DNA of 33,103 nucleotides from a virus, in IMG/VR virus record IMGVR_UViG_3300032315_000031, positions 1 to 33,103 of that record; one strand, 5' to 3'. Numbering within the stretch: position 1 is the first letter of the stretch; every line of letters begins with the position of its first letter. The notes below the pieces were generated by a model. The model was not told where the DNA came from. It saw only the letters and a program-made list of their open reading frames with translations, and did not search any database. Of this stretch, positions 1 to 9,188 are shown one piece after another. The position numbers and the translations under genes were made by a program.

Positions 1-2655
1 GCGCAATTCCTTCGTTCATTCTTCATCGACCTCGATGTTGGAGATAGAAAAGGATACGCTACTAAAGAAGACGCACTTACTAGTTTGCGAGAGTTCGTGG
101 AAGCAAAAGAACTCCCCCCGCCGGTCATCATCGACTCAGGTACAGGAATCCACGCCTACTGGCTCTTTGACGAAGACGTAGCGGCGACTGAGTGGAAGCC
201 TTACGCTGAGAAGTTCAAAGCGTTCTGCCTTGAATCATTAAAGATAGACCCTGTAGTCACGGCTGACCTTGCGCGTATTCTGCGCTGCCCAGACACGCTT
301 AACTACAAGACCGACCCACCGTCACCCTCCGCTGTACTTAGCGATGAGATTTACGTCTACTCTTTTGATGCGTTCAAAGAGTTTCTAGGCATAGAAGAGA
401 TCAACTTAGCGGCGGCTGACGTCTTAAAGAGTATTCCGAAAGGGCTCGACGAAGAGACTAAGGCTCTCATGAAGTTGGACAACTATGAGACGGTGTTCGA
501 CAAGATCGCAATACGCAGCATGGAGGGGGATGGGTGTGAGCAAATCAAGTGGGCAATCGAGAACCGCCGAACTTTGCCTGAACCAGTGTGGACAGCCGTG
601 CTGTCAATCGCACAACACTGCGTCGATAGAGATGAAGCAATCCATGCACTCTCCTGCGACTACCCCGGCTATAGCTGGGAAGAAACAGAAAAGAAAGCCA
701 ACCAGCGGCAAGGCAAGCCTTATTCTTGCGAAGTGTTTGACAACGTCAACCCCGATGTCTGTGATAACTGCAAGCACCGAGGCAGCATCACCAACCCGCT
801 TGCTCTCGGAAAGACAATCAAGATTGCTAAAGCGGAATCAGTTCGGACGGACGAGGATACCAAAGGTATTTCAAAAAGCCTGATCGTAGACCACCCGCAG
901 TACTTGTTCCCGTACTTCAGGGCAGAGAACGGCGGCATTTACTTTCAGCCGCCCCCGACTAAAGATAAGAAGGGCAACAGGATTGAGCATGACCCAGAAT
1001 TAATTTTTGAGCATGAGTTGTTTCCGGTAGAGCGTCTGTACAGTAAGACAGAAGGCGCCATGATGCTTATGCGTTTGCTGCTGCCGAAAGACCCACCCAA
1101 AGAGTTCTTGCTTCCTGTCAGGATTCTTCAGTCAACGGATGAGCTGAAGAAGTCTTTACTGTTTCACGACATCATCCCTTTGCCTCACTTGATGGTACAT
1201 ATGATGGGTTATTTAAATAAATGGGGAAAGTATCTAGCCAGCACCGTACCTGCTGAGATCGTTCAGATGCAGATGGGCTGGACAGAAGTAGTTGATGGCA
1301 AGCGGCTGGGCGACGAGTTTGTTGTTGGCAACCGGATGGTTAAGCGTAATGGCACCGTGGTTAAAGCCGCTGTTGCTCCGGCAATCCGAATTATCTCTAA
1401 GATTTTTGACCCACGAGGGACATTTGAAAAATGGCAAGAGTGTGTACAGGAGCTGAATCGACCATCGATGGAGCTACACGCCCTTGGTGCGCTTACCGGC
1501 TTCGGTGCGCCCTTAATGAATCTGACTTCTACAAGTGGCGTAATTTTGTCGTACACCGGGGAATCGGGCAATGCGAAGACTGGTGCTTTGATGGCAAACC
1601 TAAGCACGTGGGGCAACCCGAAGGATATGTGGGTGCTGGACGCGACACAGAATGGGTTAATAACGCGGTACGTTACATTCAAAAATATTCCGTACGGTTT
1701 AGATGAAGCGCATAACAGACCAGCAGATGAAGTAGCCAAGTTTGTCCACGCAGTCTCACAGGGCAAAGCCAAGATCAGGATGCAGGGATCGATCAACGCT
1801 GAGCGAGAGCATGAGTTAGCAGCTTCTTCAATAGCGATGCTTACATCCAACCAGCCGATGCTAGACATCATCATGCAGAAGAAGAGCTACGCCAACGGCG
1901 AGATGGCACGGTTGATTGAGTTAATGATTGATAAGCCTAGCGCCATGACTGAAGACCCTCATCTGGGACGGCGCGTGTTTGACCCGCTACGCTACAACTA
2001 CGGTCATGCTGGCATCAAGCTGGTGCAGGGGTTCTATACGCTGGGGGAGCAAGACCTGCTAGACCGCATAGCTTATTGGTTGGCACGGTTCGAGAAAGAC
2101 TTTGGGCTGGACGATATCTACCGCTTCTACAAAGATTATGTTTGCGCAGTGTTCACGGGCGGCATGGTCGCTAACGAGTTCAAGATCGTTGACTTTGAGT
2201 TGAACCGGATTTACGACCGCTTGCTGTATGAGATGATTAACCTACGTGACAACGTAGTTAAACTGGGGCACATGGATTATGAAGGATTGGTCGGTGAATT
2301 TATCAACAAGTACTACACAGGCTTCCTTGGAATCAACGACGGAAAAGTCACATACGAGCCCCGAACATCTCTTGTTGGCCGCATGGATGTCGCGCTCGGA
2401 CAAGTCTTTATCTCTACGACTGAGTTTAAAAAGTATCTTGGAGAGAAACAACTTAGTTCACGGGAATTTGAAAAAGCCATGAAGGATAAAGGCATCCTGC
2501 TCGGTATGAAGAAGATGCGGCTGGACTCCGGCTGGAAGGGTGCTTTTAGTATGCTCGACAAAAATATGAACGTAAACTGCTATGTCTTTGAAACCAAAAT
2601 CCCAAGTTCTTTCTTTGACGCCGATAGACATGGAGCAACTGACGGAGGAGCCTGA
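1..2655 (+). CDS. Primase-helicase fusion: AEP-type primase-polymerase plus DUF927-like helicase (5' partial)
   Basis: Replication protein that should prime and unwind phage DNA. The frame is open from base 1, so the gene starts outside the window; residue numbers here count from the first codon. The N-terminal part shows the motifs of an archaeo-eukaryotic primase: a hydrophobic strand with Asp10 and Asp12 (IDLD), then SGTGIH with His51, then ARILRCPDTLNYK. A zinc-knuckle-like segment follows (Cys243, Cys254, Cys257, His259, ending KHRG). The C-terminal half has a Walker A motif GESGNAKT (520-527) and a Walker B motif ending LDEAHN (Asp568, Glu569), as in DUF927-like superfamily 3 type helicases. 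It is the only large gene on the + strand and converges on the late genes. The motifs are seen; the assignment is family knowledge. A TTG at 85 is an in-frame possible start but would remove the catalytic aspartates, so I do not use it. Confidence 0.9.
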   Translation, partial: AQFLRSFFIDLDVGDRKGYATKEDALTSLREFVEAKELPPPVIIDSGTGIHAYWLFDEDVAATEWKPYAEKFKAFCLESLKIDPVVTADLARILRCPDTLNYKTDPPSPSAVLSDEIYVYSFDAFKEFLGIEEINLAAADVLKSIPKGLDEETKALMKLDNYETVFDKIAIRSMEGDGCEQIKWAIENRRTLPEPVWTAVLSIAQHCVDRDEAIHALSCDYPGYSWEETEKKANQRQGKPYSCEVFDNVNPDVCDNCKHRGSITNPLALGKTIKIAKAESVRTDEDTKGISKSLIVDHPQYLFPYFRAENGGIYFQPPPTKDKKGNRIEHDPELIFEHELFPVERLYSKTEGAMMLMRLLLPKDPPKEFLLPVRILQSTDELKKSLLFHDIIPLPHLMVHMMGYLNKWGKYLASTVPAEIVQMQMGWTEVVDGKRLGDEFVVGNRMVKRNGTVVKAAVAPAIRIISKIFDPRGTFEKWQECVQELNRPSMELHALGALTGFGAPLMNLTSTSGVILSYTGESGNAKTGALMANLSTWGNPKDMWVLDATQNGLITRYVTFKNIPYGLDEAHNRPADEVAKFVHAVSQGKAKIRMQGSINAEREHELAASSIAMLTSNQPMLDIIMQKKSYANGEMARLIELMIDKPSAMTEDPHLGRRVFDPLRYNYGHAGIKLVQGFYTLGEQDLLDRIAYWLARFEKDFGLDDIYRFYKDYVCAVFTGGMVANEFKIVDFELNRIYDRLLYEMINLRDNVVKLGHMDYEGLVGEFINKYYTGFLGINDGKVTYEPRTSLVGRMDVALGQVFISTTEFKKYLGEKQLSSREFEKAMKDKGILLGMKKMRLDSGWKGAFSMLDKNMNVNCYVFETKIPSSFFDADRHGATDGGA

Positions 2656-2833
2656 GTGGGTGTTTCCGTATGCCTACATGCAGCCGGGGGATAGTTTCTT
2701 TATCCCTACGCTGCGCCCCGCCCAGATGATCTACGCCGCTGACACAGCGGCGAAGAAGGCAGACATCCGTGTAAAGATTTATACCTGTCACAAGGACGGT
2801 CATCTAGGCGTACGGGTTTGGCGTATGGATTAG
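2630..2833 (+). CDS. Small conserved phage protein with GDSFF...GVRVWR pattern
   Basis: A 67-residue protein of unknown function that overlaps the end of the primase-helicase by 26 bases. It contains PGDSFFIP near residue 20 and ends GVRVWRMD. I recall this pattern from small proteins next to phage replication genes, possibly the family named DUF7303, but cannot confirm it. An in-frame ATG at 2582 would give 83 residues with a 74-base overlap; neither start has a clear ribosome binding site, and I prefer the smaller overlap. Its stop codon overlaps the stop of the opposing late gene. A perfect inverted repeat lies inside it at 2734-2752. Confidence 0.7.
   Translation: MEQLTEEPEWVFPYAYMQPGDSFFIPTLRPAQMIYAADTAAKKADIRVKIYTCHKDGHLGVRVWRMD
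2734..2752. other. Perfect GC-rich inverted repeat (8-bp stem, 3-base loop)
   Basis: CGCCGCTG at 2734-2741 and CAGCGGCG at 2745-2752 are exact reverse complements separated by ACA. It lies about 80 bases before the point where the two convergent transcription units meet. It has no T-tract on either side, so it is not a standard intrinsic terminator. It may slow or fold transcripts from either direction, or be chance within coding sequence. Confidence 0.4.
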
Positions 2834-5800
2834 AACTCATACCCCATGGCTTTGTACATATCTACTAGTTGCATCTTGAGCAGGGACTGCTGTACACGGT
2901 TTGCTTCTAGTAGATCACGCTTTGTATTGTAGTCGTAGTCGGTGCTTCGTCTAATTTCTTTTGCTTCGCTACGCAGGTCTTTAAGTTCACCGTTAGCATC
3001 GCCTTTGTACTGCTCGACCAAGAATTCATCCAGTGGGTTATCCGCAAGATACTTGTAGTACATCTCTATGTCCGACTGCTCCAACTCTTTGAGCCGGTCT
3101 TTGCGCCGATCTAAGTCCTTCTCAATCTTGTTCCACATTCTCGCGTCATAGTCGGAGCGCGTTCCAATAAAGCCGGACAGGATCAAACTGTCTTGCTTTA
3201 ATATTTCTGTTGTAGACCGTTCTGACCCCATGCCGATGGTAAACATATTCCACCCAGCCGCGCCAACTTTTGCCAATGCATCTATATAGGCAGACGCGAA
3301 GAAGTACATTTCATTAGGCCCAAAGTCAAACCCAGTGGTTCTAAAAAGAGCTATTGATAGGTCTTTATACATTTTAGGTACGTTGTCTGCACCCGTATAC
3401 ACACTGCCATTTGGCCCTTGACGGTTGTTGTAAATCTCTTGTCCAAGAGAGTTATAGTTCATAGCAAACTCAACAAGCGGCTTAAGCGGAGCTGGGGCCA
3501 CCGAGTCAATAATAAATTCACTGGGCTTTTCTATGATGCTGCCTCTTGAAACAGGCAGTGGCAGGAACGAGTCCATCAGGATCGGCACCATGTTTGCCAG
3601 CACTTCAGTAAACTTAGTGTCGGAGTTCCCCAGCGAGGCTATCTGAGCGCCAAGTGCAGCAAACGCACCCATACCGAAGCCCCACGGGATTGTAATGATG
3701 TCGTTAACTCCGGGACCGATAAAGAACCGAGCGTCGCGCATCCAGCGAGACATGTCGTCTGTAGCTACACGGTTACGTCCAAAGTCATCCTCACCCGCCC
3801 CGGCGTACGCAAGGTAGTACATGGCTACGCCAAATCCAAACAACACTGCGGAAGTATTTTTACCGCGCTCGGCTTGCTCAATAAACTTCTTGGTGAACTC
3901 TTCGCGGTTGCCCTTGGTTCGCAGTTCTGTGGGTAGCTCAGCCCATGCACGATCAGCCGCTGCCTTATACCCGCCAAACACAGAAGATATAGCGGGAGCT
4001 AGAGACTCAGTAACACGCACGGCACCGGTAGCTGACGCGCTAAAGAACATAAACCACGCGCCCATCTGATTGGCCTTTAAACCTCTTTCTTCGAAGTTAG
4101 CCAGACCTTTAGCAAACGCTGCCGCTGGTTTATTGGCAGCTTGTTCGGCATCAGCACGGCTCATACCCTTCTTCATGAGTTTGCCAATTTCTTCTGACTT
4201 GCGCATCTTGAACGCAGCGGCGCGGCTAGTGAATTCAAACGCCGCCATGTAAACATCGAAGAACTTGGTGACATTCTCAAGCCCTTTAGCTGTAGCTGAT
4301 TTGTTTGCCTGACCTAGCAGGTCACGAAACTGCCCCTTAGAAGTAAAGCTGCTGACGTAGGCAATGTCGCCGCCGTTCTGCAAGTAGTCAAGCAGGTCTT
4401 TGACGTGGCCCGATTTATCTTTAGCTAATAGTTCTTTCAGACGTGGGTTCTTAGACGGATCAGCGCCGCCTTCGTAAAACGCTTTAGCAACAGCACCCGA
4501 CTTGTAGAAGCCGTTGGACACTACGTAGTTGGCAATTGAGCCAACGTAGTTAGCCGCCGCGCCGGGGGTCATATCAATACTTATATTAAATGCGTTAGCC
4601 AGCATGTCACGCACGAAGTTCTTAGGTGCGAACGCTACGTTGTAGCGCGTATGGGTCTGCCCCATGTAGCTGGTGAAGGTGTTTAGCTTATCTATTATTC
4701 CGCTGCCTGTTTGGTACGTCTTACGGATAGCGTTACGCAGCCGATCGTTTTTAACCGATATAACAGCCACTTCACCTTCTGGCATGTAATACAGGAACAC
4801 GTTTTGATTGCTCATTAGTTTGAGCAACTCCGGGTCTGACTTTATGTTGTACCGATCTTGAAACGAAATCGTCTTGATCTTCCCATCTATTAGTCCGGTA
4901 TTAACTAAGTTGTACAAGTTCTTAGTCACGTCCTTGCGTCCAGACCTCGAAGCGGCTACTGCCGCATCAGCCATCATTGTAAGAATCGGGTTGTCAGGCA
5001 GCGTGTAGCGCCCCTCCTGCGTATATTCTTTCTGCTGAAGCTCGCGTCCAAGCGCCTGCTCACCGCCGTAGAACAAGTCGGCATCTTTATCTTCTACGGG
5101 CTTACCCTTGTATGTGACGTAGTTCTTATAGCCATAAAAGTCTACGAGATTATCAACCTGCGGCGACCAGTAGTTAGCCTGCTTGTTAAGCATGATAGTA
5201 ACTTCAGACAACTCGCGAAGCTTTGCCAAGACGTCATCCATCATCTTCTTTTCAGCTTTGTTTTGGTCAAACGTAGCCAAGTGCCTCTGAACATCGGCGG
5301 GTTCTAGCCCAGCTAGAACGCTGTAGTTACCGTGTGATATATCAAATTCAGGTACGTTCTTACCTTCTTTGCCCGGGTCGAGGTTATTCTTATCAGCAAC
5401 TATCTTATCCAACAGCTTGCGGTATTCCTGCGCCAGCGTTTTAGGCGTAATACCTAACTTAGCAGCGTTGTCTTTTAAATCAGTCTTTGATGTTAGTTCA
5501 GCAAAAATCCTAGTGCGGGCTGTATCGGGACTGATTGCTGTGCCGTACCAGTTTATGTTGTTTATGTCCGAGCGTAGCGGCACCTTCCTCAAATACTTAA
5601 CGGCGCGTACTTCGCTCTCGTGCATCACGGTACCATAGGCTGACAGGCGTTTTAGTACCGTGTCGATTGACTGCCCAGTCTCTTTAGCGATATCAACCAG
5701 CATCTCATTGATCTGGTCTATGGTTGGATTGACGTAAGTGTTGTAAAAATTACGGAAGTTGCCTGCTCCCAAAGATATGGAGTCGTAAATGTTATTGGCT

Positions 5801-8800
5801 TCCTTCTCGTTACCAACAACAAGCAGCCCGCTACGGTCTAATTGGCGCTGGAAGTCTTTAACAGGGTACTGCTCATTCTGATATTGCCGAGCGAGTTCCT
5901 TAGCCCGGCCCGATAGCCCACCTGTGAACCATGACTTAATTGAACCAAAGAACCCTTTGGGCTTTTCAGGCAGCTTCTGACCCTCAATAAATTCTTCTGT
6001 GGTCTTGCCTGCGTACTCCCCAGCCTTCTTGGGCTCCCCCATAAACGATACGCCCTCGGCTTTGCCGGGAGTCTTGGCACCGCCTTCGAATGGGCCAGTC
6101 AGCATCGTCTGGATGTTTTCTAGAACTTGGCTCGACACATTGTCAGCCTTGATACCAAGCAGCTGCATGACACGTGTAGCGAATTCTCTAAGCGCGTTCT
6201 TAACCTGTAGGACTTTACTGAGCGGCGGCATCTGGGCCATGTCAGCTACGAACTCTGAGTTAGAAAACGCTTGAGCGAGGAACTCTTTGAGGGTGCCGAT
6301 CTCGTACTTCTTGCCTAGCTTATTCTTGACGTGCTCATGCAACTTGCCGAGGTTGTCCAGAGCAATCTTCTGGATCGGGGTCAAGTTCTGTGGGTTGTCC
6401 ACCGCACGGTCAGTGATGAAGTGCGCGTACTCATGCAGCACCACCACGTCGAGCATTGTTTCACGTGGAACCTTTGGATCGATTGTGATTGTTTCAGTCG
6501 CTGGGTCGTACATGCCGGGGCGGTTGCCCTCTACCTTACCGATCACGACGGTTGGCTTGATACCCAGCTGACTTAAGACTTTCTCGATCTGTGAGGCGAA
6601 CAGCTTGGTGGCTGGGTCGGTATAGCCGGTCTTGACGGCACGTAGGATCGAATTGGTATCGCCAGAACGCAGAGCGGCTACAGTCTCCCGCTCAATGATA
6701 TTCTCGCTTTCCTTCTTCTCTTCAACTTTCCTAGTCGTAACCGGCTGCGCTTCGCCTTTCTTAGCGGTGGCAACCGTAGTGCCAGCCTCGGCAGCAGCTT
6801 TCTTACGGGCTTCCCGAATATCGGAGGCCCTCTTCTTGCCTAGCTTGCCAACACCCTTAATCTCTGCCGCAAGAGTTTCTTTACGCTTGGCTTCAACCGT
6901 TTTCTTTTGATCTTCAGATAGCGACTCAACAAATTTATCGCGTACCCGTTTTCTACTTTTAATGTGTGGCTTAAACTCTTTGGCAGCGTTATCAATAGCG
7001 GTTTCGCGCTCGCTTTGCGTCATCCGTCCCAGAATGTCGTAGATCGTTACTTCTTCTGGCTTGGCAGATGGGATGCCAAGCTTTTTGTTCTCTTCAACTT
7101 TAGCTTCATTAGCATCATTTTCAGCTTTTATCTGCTCGGCGTAAGTTGTCTTGAGGGTAGATAGCGCGGCGTCAAACTCATCAAATGCGGCTTCAGCGCC
7201 AGCAAAGTTTATTGCCTGATTAATATCTTTAGGCGGCGCTCCGCGTGTGCCTACCTTAGAAGCTACGAACGGCTTATGTTCTTTAGTTAGCCCTGCCTCA
7301 GTTGGCGCAGCTTTCTCTTCTTCGAGCTTAACTACGCGCTTGGAGGGGGTGAAGGGTTTTTCCTCTTTTTTCGGTTCTGCTTTGACGGTTTCAAGGGTTT
7401 GAGTGACATCGGCTTTTTCCTCTGGTATTACTTGTTGCAAGCTTGTAATAGGAACGGTGCGCAGAAGCTCGCCCATCTCATCTTTTATGCTTATGTCTGC
7501 GCGATTACCTGAAGTGTTTAATATCGTAACCGGAGTGCTACCTCCAAGCTCGTTTAAAATTGCGGGGCCCGGTACTAATGCAGCTGGCTGCGCTCCTTCT
7601 GCCACAGCAGCTGGTTCAATAGGTCCTCCAGCAGGCACCACTCCAGCGGGTTCAGGTGCTTTAATTCTTGTGGCGGGCTCTCCCACTCCTGATGCAGAAC
7701 TAACAACGCTAGGCTGATCTCCTGCGGGGATAGCTTCAATAGGCTTGACACTTTCAACCCCCTTTAAATCCGTATTAAGTAGGTCTTGAATTCTTTCTAG
7801 ATAGGGTAAAGCCAGCTTATTGCCATTTGAATCAAGCCCAGTTTCAAGCATACGCTCGTAGCGATACTTAGCTTCTTCGGGGGTTTCATCCTCACGTTTC
7901 GGAGGAGGCAGGGCTGCTTCCCGGGGGGCTCCAACAGCCGCGTCTACAGCCGCAAGTGGGTCAGCTTCTATTGCTGGTGCAGCGGGGGGCGTTTGATTAA
8001 GCTGTGCCGCAGCCGCCTGTTGTTCAGGTGTAAGAACGCCAAACGGTAGATTAGCCGCGCTTTCAGCGGCTTGGGCTTGTGCCTGTACAGCTTCGGCTTG
8101 AGGAACTATAGCAGCAGCGGTTTCCGCAGCAGTCTGTGTAGCTTGCTGGGCTTCTAGTTCTTTACGGGCAGCGTCAGCTGCAAGAGCTTGACTTGTTTCA
8201 ATCGCCCCGATACCCGCACCCGGAATAAAGCCAAGCGCCGCGCCTAGTGTAGCGGCACCCGCCACACCTTTTGTTGGGTCAATCCGTGGGTCGTATTCTT
8301 GAGCAGCCGCGCGTCCAGAGTATTCGGTTACACCTTCTTCAAAGCCTTCTTGCGCTGATTCAAATAAGCCTGTTTTGATCGCTCCGCCTAGGGTAGAACC
8401 AGCTAGTTTCCTACCACCTACACCAGCTAAGAATTTTTCAACACCGAACGCACCGGTTGCGCCGCCGACTAAAGCAGGGACAAACGACGCACGCCGGGCC
8501 GCAGTACGCGCAGCGTCTTCTTTTACTTTCTCTAGCGGTATGCCTTTTTCTACTTGACTACGAATAAAGTCGTTCTCTAAGAGAATTTCATCCGGGGTAT
8601 TCATCACCAATTCGTAGGCTGAACCCCCAGCGTCACCACCCGCCATCGCAGCGTTAGTCACGATACCGGCACCCAAACCTAAACGGCTTGCGGTTTTCTC
8701 TGCCAGTTTGAGTAATTGAGCTGCTTTCTGTGTGCCTTTAATAGCTAGACCGGGGCCAGCAAAAGAACCAACCGCTTGACCGGCAGCTTGCAGGGGGTTT

Positions 8801-9186
8801 GTGGCTACATATTTAGCAGCGGCTGAGACTTCTTCGCCTATGGTTTTAGCTTCTGCTAAATTACGCTGGAACTCTTCGCGCCCAGCTTTAACCATATCAC
8901 TCTGTGATCTTTCGCCCTCTTTAATTATTTCATCTACTGCTTTGGAGAACGAATTACCCGGGGCTACAAAGTCAGCCGCTGCTTTAGCTCCGCCCGCCGC
9001 TGCGTTTGCAATACTGATTACAGTATCGTTCATAACAGCAAATATGTTGCGGGTCTTTGGCTCAAGCTTTGGCTCAGCGCTTAACTTAGCCTGTATAGCT
9101 GAGATAACCTGCTCTCTCGTAGCTCCTTCAGGCCCGTCAATTTCATACGTTTTACCGCCCGGGCCTTTGATTTCGTAAGTAGGCAT
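2830..9186 (-). CDS. Giant polyvalent internal-virion protein with zinc metallopeptidase motif
   Basis: A 2118-residue protein, last gene of the late unit. Residues 1-35 carry an ER-x-GP...GPEGAT type motif (MPTYEIKGPGGKTYEI) that I recall at the start of large virion proteins. Residues about 45-330 are Ala/Gly-rich and amphipathic, and 340-700 are Pro/Ala/Glu-rich linker. HEYAH at 918-922 is a zincin HExxH motif, with Glu968 a possible third ligand. Residues about 1510-1830 (RYNVAFAPKNFVRDML onward, with hydrophobic segments) resemble the large-polyvalent-protein domain LPD38. The end is a charged coiled coil. Such proteins are packaged and ejected with the genome and may act on the host envelope or defences; this role is inferred from family and position (the T7 gp16 slot). 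The ATG at 9186 follows AAAGGTTAAAG, three bases after the upstream stop. Confidence 0.85.
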   Translation of the reverse strand: MPTYEIKGPGGKTYEIDGPEGATREQVISAIQAKLSAEPKLEPKTRNIFAVMNDTVISIANAAAGGAKAAADFVAPGNSFSKAVDEIIKEGERSQSDMVKAGREEFQRNLAEAKTIGEEVSAAAKYVATNPLQAAGQAVGSFAGPGLAIKGTQKAAQLLKLAEKTASRLGLGAGIVTNAAMAGGDAGGSAYELVMNTPDEILLENDFIRSQVEKGIPLEKVKEDAARTAARRASFVPALVGGATGAFGVEKFLAGVGGRKLAGSTLGGAIKTGLFESAQEGFEEGVTEYSGRAAAQEYDPRIDPTKGVAGAATLGAALGFIPGAGIGAIETSQALAADAARKELEAQQATQTAAETAAAIVPQAEAVQAQAQAAESAANLPFGVLTPEQQAAAAQLNQTPPAAPAIEADPLAAVDAAVGAPREAALPPPKREDETPEEAKYRYERMLETGLDSNGNKLALPYLERIQDLLNTDLKGVESVKPIEAIPAGDQPSVVSSASGVGEPATRIKAPEPAGVVPAGGPIEPAAVAEGAQPAALVPGPAILNELGGSTPVTILNTSGNRADISIKDEMGELLRTVPITSLQQVIPEEKADVTQTLETVKAEPKKEEKPFTPSKRVVKLEEEKAAPTEAGLTKEHKPFVASKVGTRGAPPKDINQAINFAGAEAAFDEFDAALSTLKTTYAEQIKAENDANEAKVEENKKLGIPSAKPEEVTIYDILGRMTQSERETAIDNAAKEFKPHIKSRKRVRDKFVESLSEDQKKTVEAKRKETLAAEIKGVGKLGKKRASDIREARKKAAAEAGTTVATAKKGEAQPVTTRKVEEKKESENIIERETVAALRSGDTNSILRAVKTGYTDPATKLFASQIEKVLSQLGIKPTVVIGKVEGNRPGMYDPATETITIDPKVPRETMLDVVVLHEYAHFITDRAVDNPQNLTPIQKIALDNLGKLHEHVKNKLGKKYEIGTLKEFLAQAFSNSEFVADMAQMPPLSKVLQVKNALREFATRVMQLLGIKADNVSSQVLENIQTMLTGPFEGGAKTPGKAEGVSFMGEPKKAGEYAGKTTEEFIEGQKLPEKPKGFFGSIKSWFTGGLSGRAKELARQYQNEQYPVKDFQRQLDRSGLLVVGNEKEANNIYDSISLGAGNFRNFYNTYVNPTIDQINEMLVDIAKETGQSIDTVLKRLSAYGTVMHESEVRAVKYLRKVPLRSDINNINWYGTAISPDTARTRIFAELTSKTDLKDNAAKLGITPKTLAQEYRKLLDKIVADKNNLDPGKEGKNVPEFDISHGNYSVLAGLEPADVQRHLATFDQNKAEKKMMDDVLAKLRELSEVTIMLNKQANYWSPQVDNLVDFYGYKNYVTYKGKPVEDKDADLFYGGEQALGRELQQKEYTQEGRYTLPDNPILTMMADAAVAASRSGRKDVTKNLYNLVNTGLIDGKIKTISFQDRYNIKSDPELLKLMSNQNVFLYYMPEGEVAVISVKNDRLRNAIRKTYQTGSGIIDKLNTFTSYMGQTHTRYNVAFAPKNFVRDMLANAFNISIDMTPGAAANYVGSIANYVVSNGFYKSGAVAKAFYEGGADPSKNPRLKELLAKDKSGHVKDLLDYLQNGGDIAYVSSFTSKGQFRDLLGQANKSATAKGLENVTKFFDVYMAAFEFTSRAAAFKMRKSEEIGKLMKKGMSRADAEQAANKPAAAFAKGLANFEERGLKANQMGAWFMFFSASATGAVRVTESLAPAISSVFGGYKAAADRAWAELPTELRTKGNREEFTKKFIEQAERGKNTSAVLFGFGVAMYYLAYAGAGEDDFGRNRVATDDMSRWMRDARFFIGPGVNDIITIPWGFGMGAFAALGAQIASLGNSDTKFTEVLANMVPILMDSFLPLPVSRGSIIEKPSEFIIDSVAPAPLKPLVEFAMNYNSLGQEIYNNRQGPNGSVYTGADNVPKMYKDLSIALFRTTGFDFGPNEMYFFASAYIDALAKVGAAGWNMFTIGMGSERSTTEILKQDSLILSGFIGTRSDYDARMWNKIEKDLDRRKDRLKELEQSDIEMYYKYLADNPLDEFLVEQYKGDANGELKDLRSEAKEIRRSTDYDYNTKRDLLEANRVQQSLLKMQLVDMYKAMGYEF

Positions 9187-9188
9187 CT

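Noticed and set aside
1263-1874. 203-residue open frame on the - strand inside the primase-helicase gene
   Set aside because: It lies entirely opposite conserved helicase motifs, has no ribosome binding site I can see and no recognisable domain; it is a shadow of the real gene.
2734-2752. Intrinsic transcription terminator
   Set aside because: The stem is perfect, but no T-tract follows on either strand, so I list it only as an inverted repeat.
2830-9186. Tail tape measure protein
   Set aside because: Length fits, but the order (after nozzle and internal proteins), the metallopeptidase motif and the LPD38-like region fit an ejected polyvalent protein, and no long-tail tube genes are present.
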